Positions 5,960 through 8,322 of a DNA stretch of 8,322 nt are shown one piece after another; positions within the stretch are counted from its first letter, which is position 1; every line of letters begins with the position of its first letter. The position numbers and the translations under genes are program-made. The stretch is from Candidatus Proteinoplasmatales archaeon SG8-5 (GTDB lineage Archaea; Thermoplasmatota; Thermoplasmata; SG8-5): NCBI GenBank assembly GCA_001595885.1, contig LSSH01000008.1:1-8322 (forward strand), written 5' to 3'. The notes beneath the pieces are model-generated. The model was not told the origin of the DNA and did not search any database. It saw only the letters and a program-made list of their open reading frames with translations.

Positions 5960-6928
5960 CTATTCCGGGGGTCTGAGGCCTAATTCTATTTCCTTTTCTC
6001 TTACCATTGAGACGCAATGCTCCTTGGTTAGCTTGCCTGACCTGAAGCCCTTGTCAAGATGTCTCTTGTAGGCGAGGAGCTCGTCCTCGGCCCTTCTCAG
6101 CTTCCTACCGGTTAGCGGTTCCCATTGGGGTTCTGGCGCTGGTTCCGGGCTGACGCCCATCACGGGTGCAGGTTCGGGTTTTGTATCAGCTGCCGTTTCC
6201 GGCTCTGGTGGCGGCCCGACCGCTTGGACGGGCTCGGGCTCCTCGGCCGTGACCTCCTGGATGATGGCATCCCTTTCTGACTGGGGGGCCCTCCTCTCTG
6301 GGGCCGGCGCGGGTTCGGGTTCGGCCATTACGACCGGAGAGGTCTCGGTCTTTTCTGATTTGACGAATAGGCCGGACCTCTTCCCCTTGACCCTCTTGCC
6401 CCGTTGCTCTATTTGGTCGATGGCGGCGTAGATGTCCCTCTTGTAGAACCTGCTGTCCTCCAGAGAGGGTTCCTTCTTTGTCTCCCCCGGGGAATGCTCA
6501 GGTCCCCCTTCCTCGACAACCACAGTTCCAGGAGGTTCGGGCCCTGGATCTTCTTGGTCGCTGGATTTTTTTGGGATTACTTCGGAGATATCTTCCGGGA
6601 CTTCGGAGGGCTCGGAACGCTCTGCAGGTTCCTGGGTTTCGAGCTGGATCATCCCATTCCTCTCGGTCTCTTGAATGCGGGGTGCAGTCTGTTCCTCAAC
6701 CTGCCGTGTTTCTCCTGTTTCGCCGATGGTGACCGTCTCATCTTCCCCAGCCTGCTCTTCGGATTCGACAAGCTCTATCATCTCGGATTCTGGCTCAGGC
6801 TCTTTTGTAGGTGCGGAACCCGGCTCTTCCTGCCCCTCTTTTTTTCCGAACAAGGAAAATCCGTCTTTCTTTCGTTTCTCCTTCTTTCGCTTCCCGCGAG
6901 CCTCAATGCTCTCGAGGTCAGCGTACAT
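5960..6928 (-). CDS. Acidic Pro/Glu-rich protein with duplicated YA-x-(2)-x-IE-x-RGKR motif; function unknown
   Basis: I do not recognise this 322-residue protein. It begins MYADLESIEARGKR followed by a lysine/arginine cluster and then DGFSLFGKK. A related segment recurs at residues 166-188 (IYAAIDQIEQRGKR, then KGKRSGLF). Between and after the two copies lie long disordered-looking acidic stretches rich in Glu, Pro, Thr and Ser, including EPEPAPAPE and PEPAPEP runs. Residues about 273-322 form a charged, probably helical end with GRKLRRAEDELLAYKRHLDKG, GKLTKEH and REKEIELG, resembling SHOCT-like oligomerisation tails. No signal peptide or membrane segment is seen. The ATG at 6928 has AGGAAG (about 8 bases upstream) as ribosome site; a TTG at 6943 would add five residues. 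It is divergent from the GNAT gene. Confidence 0.8.
   Translation of the reverse strand: MYADLESIEARGKRKKEKRKKDGFSLFGKKEGQEEPGSAPTKEPEPESEMIELVESEEQAGEDETVTIGETGETRQVEEQTAPRIQETERNGMIQLETQEPAERSEPSEVPEDISEVIPKKSSDQEDPGPEPPGTVVVEEGGPEHSPGETKKEPSLEDSRFYKRDIYAAIDQIEQRGKRVKGKRSGLFVKSEKTETSPVVMAEPEPAPAPERRAPQSERDAIIQEVTAEEPEPVQAVGPPPEPETAADTKPEPAPVMGVSPEPAPEPQWEPLTGRKLRRAEDELLAYKRHLDKGFRSGKLTKEHCVSMVREKEIELGLRPPE
6365..6433 (-). repeat. Second copy of the internal YA..IE.RGKR motif
   Basis: This encodes residues 166-188 (IYAAIDQIEQRGKR followed by VKGKRSGLF). The first copy, at 6848-6928, encodes MYADLESIEARGKR followed by a longer Lys/Arg cluster and GFSLF. Shared positions are Y-A, I-E, RGKR, the basic run and a closing G-x-LF. 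The copies differ by a few residues inserted in the basic run of copy one. Confidence 0.75.
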
Positions 6929-6980
6929 GTCTCTTCCTTTCAAACACCATTCCCTCGAATAAAAGTAATGTCACATCTCG

Positions 6981-7008
6981 GATATATATTTTTTGTGAAG
7001 TTATAAAA
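6981..7008. promoter_or_regulatory. Back-to-back TATA boxes of the divergent Pro/Glu-rich and GNAT genes
   Basis: AATATATATC on the minus strand (6981-6990), followed by its A-rich flank, would start the minus gene near 6958, leaving a leader of about 30 bases with an AGGAAG ribosome site. TTATAAAA on the plus strand (7001-7008) would start the GNAT gene near 7030, about 8 bases before its ATG. The two boxes are only about 10 bases apart, so binding of TBP at one may affect the other. Confidence 0.5.
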
Positions 7009-7038
7009 TGATGAAATGTCATAACCACCGGGTTGGTC

Positions 7039-7791
7039 ATGATTAAGCCGTTAACACATTTGGTCGACACCTCCTTACTGAGGAAGAGATTGGCTGAGAA
7101 CATCCTCGAAAACGCTCATTTCGTGTTCAGGGTCTTCGGTTCCGGCCAGAGGTTCAGATGTTACGCGGATGAGGAGATGACCGTCGCCCTTGCAATATCA
7201 GACGATACTGGGGACGTCATATATGCTGGAGATTGGAGGGGCATAGACCTGCCCAGCGAGCTGCCGGAGAAAGATTTCTTTGTATCGGCGTGCCCGTCCT
7301 CAGCATTCGAACAGATCAGGGCAAGATACGAGATATTGGGGGAATGGCCCTGCTGGTATTACCTGACCCCCGATAGATTTGAGGCAGGTTGTTGGGACGA
7401 GCTAGGGCCCCTGACCCTCGACGATGTACCGCTGGTGGCTGAGCACTGGGACCTCACCGATTACCCCGAGGAGCATATCAGGAAGAAGATCGCTGAGTTC
7501 GACAGCGTCTGTATAAGGGAAGGAGGAAAACCTGTTGCCTGGGTGGGCCTTCACTATGAGATAGACGGCGTGGCCAATATGGGCTTCGCCCATACACTGG
7601 ACGGGTACAGGAGAAGGGGATACGCCCAGATGGTCACAAAGGCCATAGTCAACAGGATGGCGGATCGAGGAATCAAGACGACGTGCCACGTGATCAAGGA
7701 GAATGTCGGATCCATCGCCCTCTGCGAGCGGCTGGGCTTCACCAGGATTGGGGAGGCCACCTGGGCGGATATCGGGAAACCCCTGGATTGA
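7039..7791 (+). CDS. GNAT-family N-acetyltransferase (FR47-like)
   Basis: A 250-residue protein with a GNAT fold in its C-terminal half. The acetyl-CoA loop is GYRRRGYA (189-196), the R/Q-x-x-G-x-G/A signature, preceded by strand MGFAHTL and followed by helix QMVTKAIVNRM. The later motif KENVGSIALCERLGF (220-234) is the usual N-x-x-S-x-x-x-Y/C-x-x-x-GF ending. The N-terminal half (about 1-115) is a separate domain, an arrangement seen in FR47/glycine N-acyltransferase-like members. It should transfer an acyl group from CoA to an amine; the substrate cannot be told. The ATG at 7039 follows a TATA box by about 35 bases; a TTG at 7033 is an alternative. Four cysteines (41, 85, 105, 118) lie in the N-terminal half. 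Confidence 0.85.
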   Translation: MIKPLTHLVDTSLLRKRLAENILENAHFVFRVFGSGQRFRCYADEEMTVALAISDDTGDVIYAGDWRGIDLPSELPEKDFFVSACPSSAFEQIRARYEILGEWPCWYYLTPDRFEAGCWDELGPLTLDDVPLVAEHWDLTDYPEEHIRKKIAEFDSVCIREGGKPVAWVGLHYEIDGVANMGFAHTLDGYRRRGYAQMVTKAIVNRMADRGIKTTCHVIKENVGSIALCERLGFTRIGEATWADIGKPLD

Positions 7792-7825
7792 GAGGAGTTT
7801 ACCCAATGGTCAACGGAAGTGTGTC

Positions 7826-7850
7826 GCCCGGCCCGGGCAAGGCTGGGCCT
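7826..7850. repeat. GC-rich palindrome in the convergent GNAT/TFB spacer
   Basis: Bases 7826-7838 read GCCCGGCCCGGGC, a perfect odd-length inverted repeat. It is followed at once by a second small hairpin, AGGC-TGG-GCCT (7840-7850). GGCCC at 7830-7834 can alternatively pair with GGGCC at 7845-7849. It lies 35 bases after the GNAT stop and 42 bases beyond the TFB stop. No T-run follows it closely on either strand, so it is not a standard intrinsic terminator. Confidence 0.5.
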
Positions 7851-7891
7851 ATATCCTAAGATTATTGTTTGGCAATGACTGATGGATGGGT

Positions 7892-8322
7892 TCACAGCTG
7901 GATCTCGATGTCCAGTTTCTCTGTGAGTTCCTTGTAGCGGTTCCTGATTGTTACCTCAGTCACGCCGGCAACGTCGGCGACCTCCCTCTGGGTTCGCCGT
8001 GCGTTGCACAAAATAGATGCGATGTAGATGGCTGCAGCCGCCACGCCCGTTGGGCCGCGGCCCGAGGTCAGCTCCTTCTTGGCCGCATCCGCCAGTATGT
8101 CCATGGCCTTTGTCTGGACCTCGCCTCCTAGCTTCAGTTCGCTGCAGAATCGCGAGATGTAATCCTCAGGGCGGGTGGGCATGAGCTTGAGCTTGAGCTC
8201 GCGGGTCATGAAGCGGTATGTCCGGCCGATCTCCTTGCGACCTACCCTGCTGGCCGATGCGATCTCATCGAGAGTTCGTGGAACGTTGCACTGCCTGCAG
8301 GCGCCGTACAGCGAAGCCGCCA
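7892..8322 (-). CDS. tfb: Transcription initiation factor TFB, C-terminal part (5' partial)
   Basis: TFB is the archaeal TFIIB homologue: it binds the TATA-TBP complex and the BRE and recruits RNA polymerase. The visible 142 residues start inside the first cyclin repeat (AASLYGACRQCNVPRTLDEIA, then GRKEIGRTYRFM) and include the whole second repeat. Its signature GPTGVAAAAIYIAS is followed by RRTQREVADVAGVTEVTIRNRYKEL, the DNA-binding helix-turn-helix, and a short IEIQL end. The N-terminal zinc ribbon and B-finger lie beyond base 8322. The frame stays open through the edge, so the internal ATG at 8209 is not the true start. Archaea often carry several tfb genes; which paralogue this is cannot be judged. 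Confidence 0.95.
   Translation of the reverse strand, partial: AASLYGACRQCNVPRTLDEIASASRVGRKEIGRTYRFMTRELKLKLMPTRPEDYISRFCSELKLGGEVQTKAMDILADAAKKELTSGRGPTGVAAAAIYIASILCNARRTQREVADVAGVTEVTIRNRYKELTEKLDIEIQL

Noticed and set aside
6404..7006. Plus-strand frame of 200 codons opposite the Pro/Glu-rich gene
   Set aside because: The hydrophobic-looking product is the antisense of acidic Glu/Pro codons. The minus frame has a ribosome site, an internal duplication and a sensible helical tail, so the minus strand is preferred.
7892..8209. TFB read as a complete 105-residue protein starting at 8209
   Set aside because: The frame continues upstream with cyclin-repeat sequence to the window edge, so this Met is internal.

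Overview
The window looks archaeal and most likely euryarchaeal; Thermoplasmatota or a related lineage is my inference. It carries a TFB transcription factor (partial), an archaeal-type D-aminoacyl-tRNA deacylase (DtdA) and an archaeal-type KptA with an N-terminal zinc knuckle. TATA-like boxes sit about 25-30 bases before several start codons, suggesting leaderless or short-leader transcripts. Background base composition is moderately GC-rich with one clear exception, described below. No rRNA, tRNA, CRISPR array or insertion sequence was seen.

Layout, left to right. (1) 2-1531, minus strand: a secreted Asp-box (BNR/sialidase-type) beta-propeller protein whose 3' end lies beyond the window. 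Its central propeller-coding part is AT-rich, while its signal-peptide end and its C-terminal domain are GC-rich like the rest of the window. (2) 1584-1742, minus: a 52-residue zinc-ribbon protein, divergent from (3) dtdA at 1852-2691, plus. (4) kptA at 2739-3419, plus. (5) 3505-4923, plus: a dihydrolipoamide dehydrogenase-like flavoprotein with a histidine-rich C-terminal tail. It ends tail to tail, overlapping by 7 bases, with (6) a minus-strand AhpD-like CxxC protein at 4917-5483. (7) 5569-5922, plus: a cysteine-rich DUF3795-type protein. (8) 5960-6928, minus: an unrecognised acidic, Pro/Glu-rich protein with a duplicated basic motif and a charged C-terminal helix region. (9) 7039-7791, plus: a GNAT-family acetyltransferase. 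(10) 7892-8322, minus: the C-terminal part of TFB, cut by the window edge.

How the genes may work together. DtdA and KptA are both RNA-quality enzymes acting on tRNA or RNA ends and lie in tandem 47 bases apart. The flavoprotein and the AhpD-like protein could form a redox pair, because in mycobacteria AhpD is reduced by lipoyl protein and Lpd; here that is only a neighbourhood-based hypothesis and no lipoyl carrier gene is visible. The remaining genes look like ordinary single-gene transcription units on alternating strands. The stretches most worth follow-up are the compositionally mosaic propeller gene, the duplicated-motif protein and the flavoprotein/AhpD pair.
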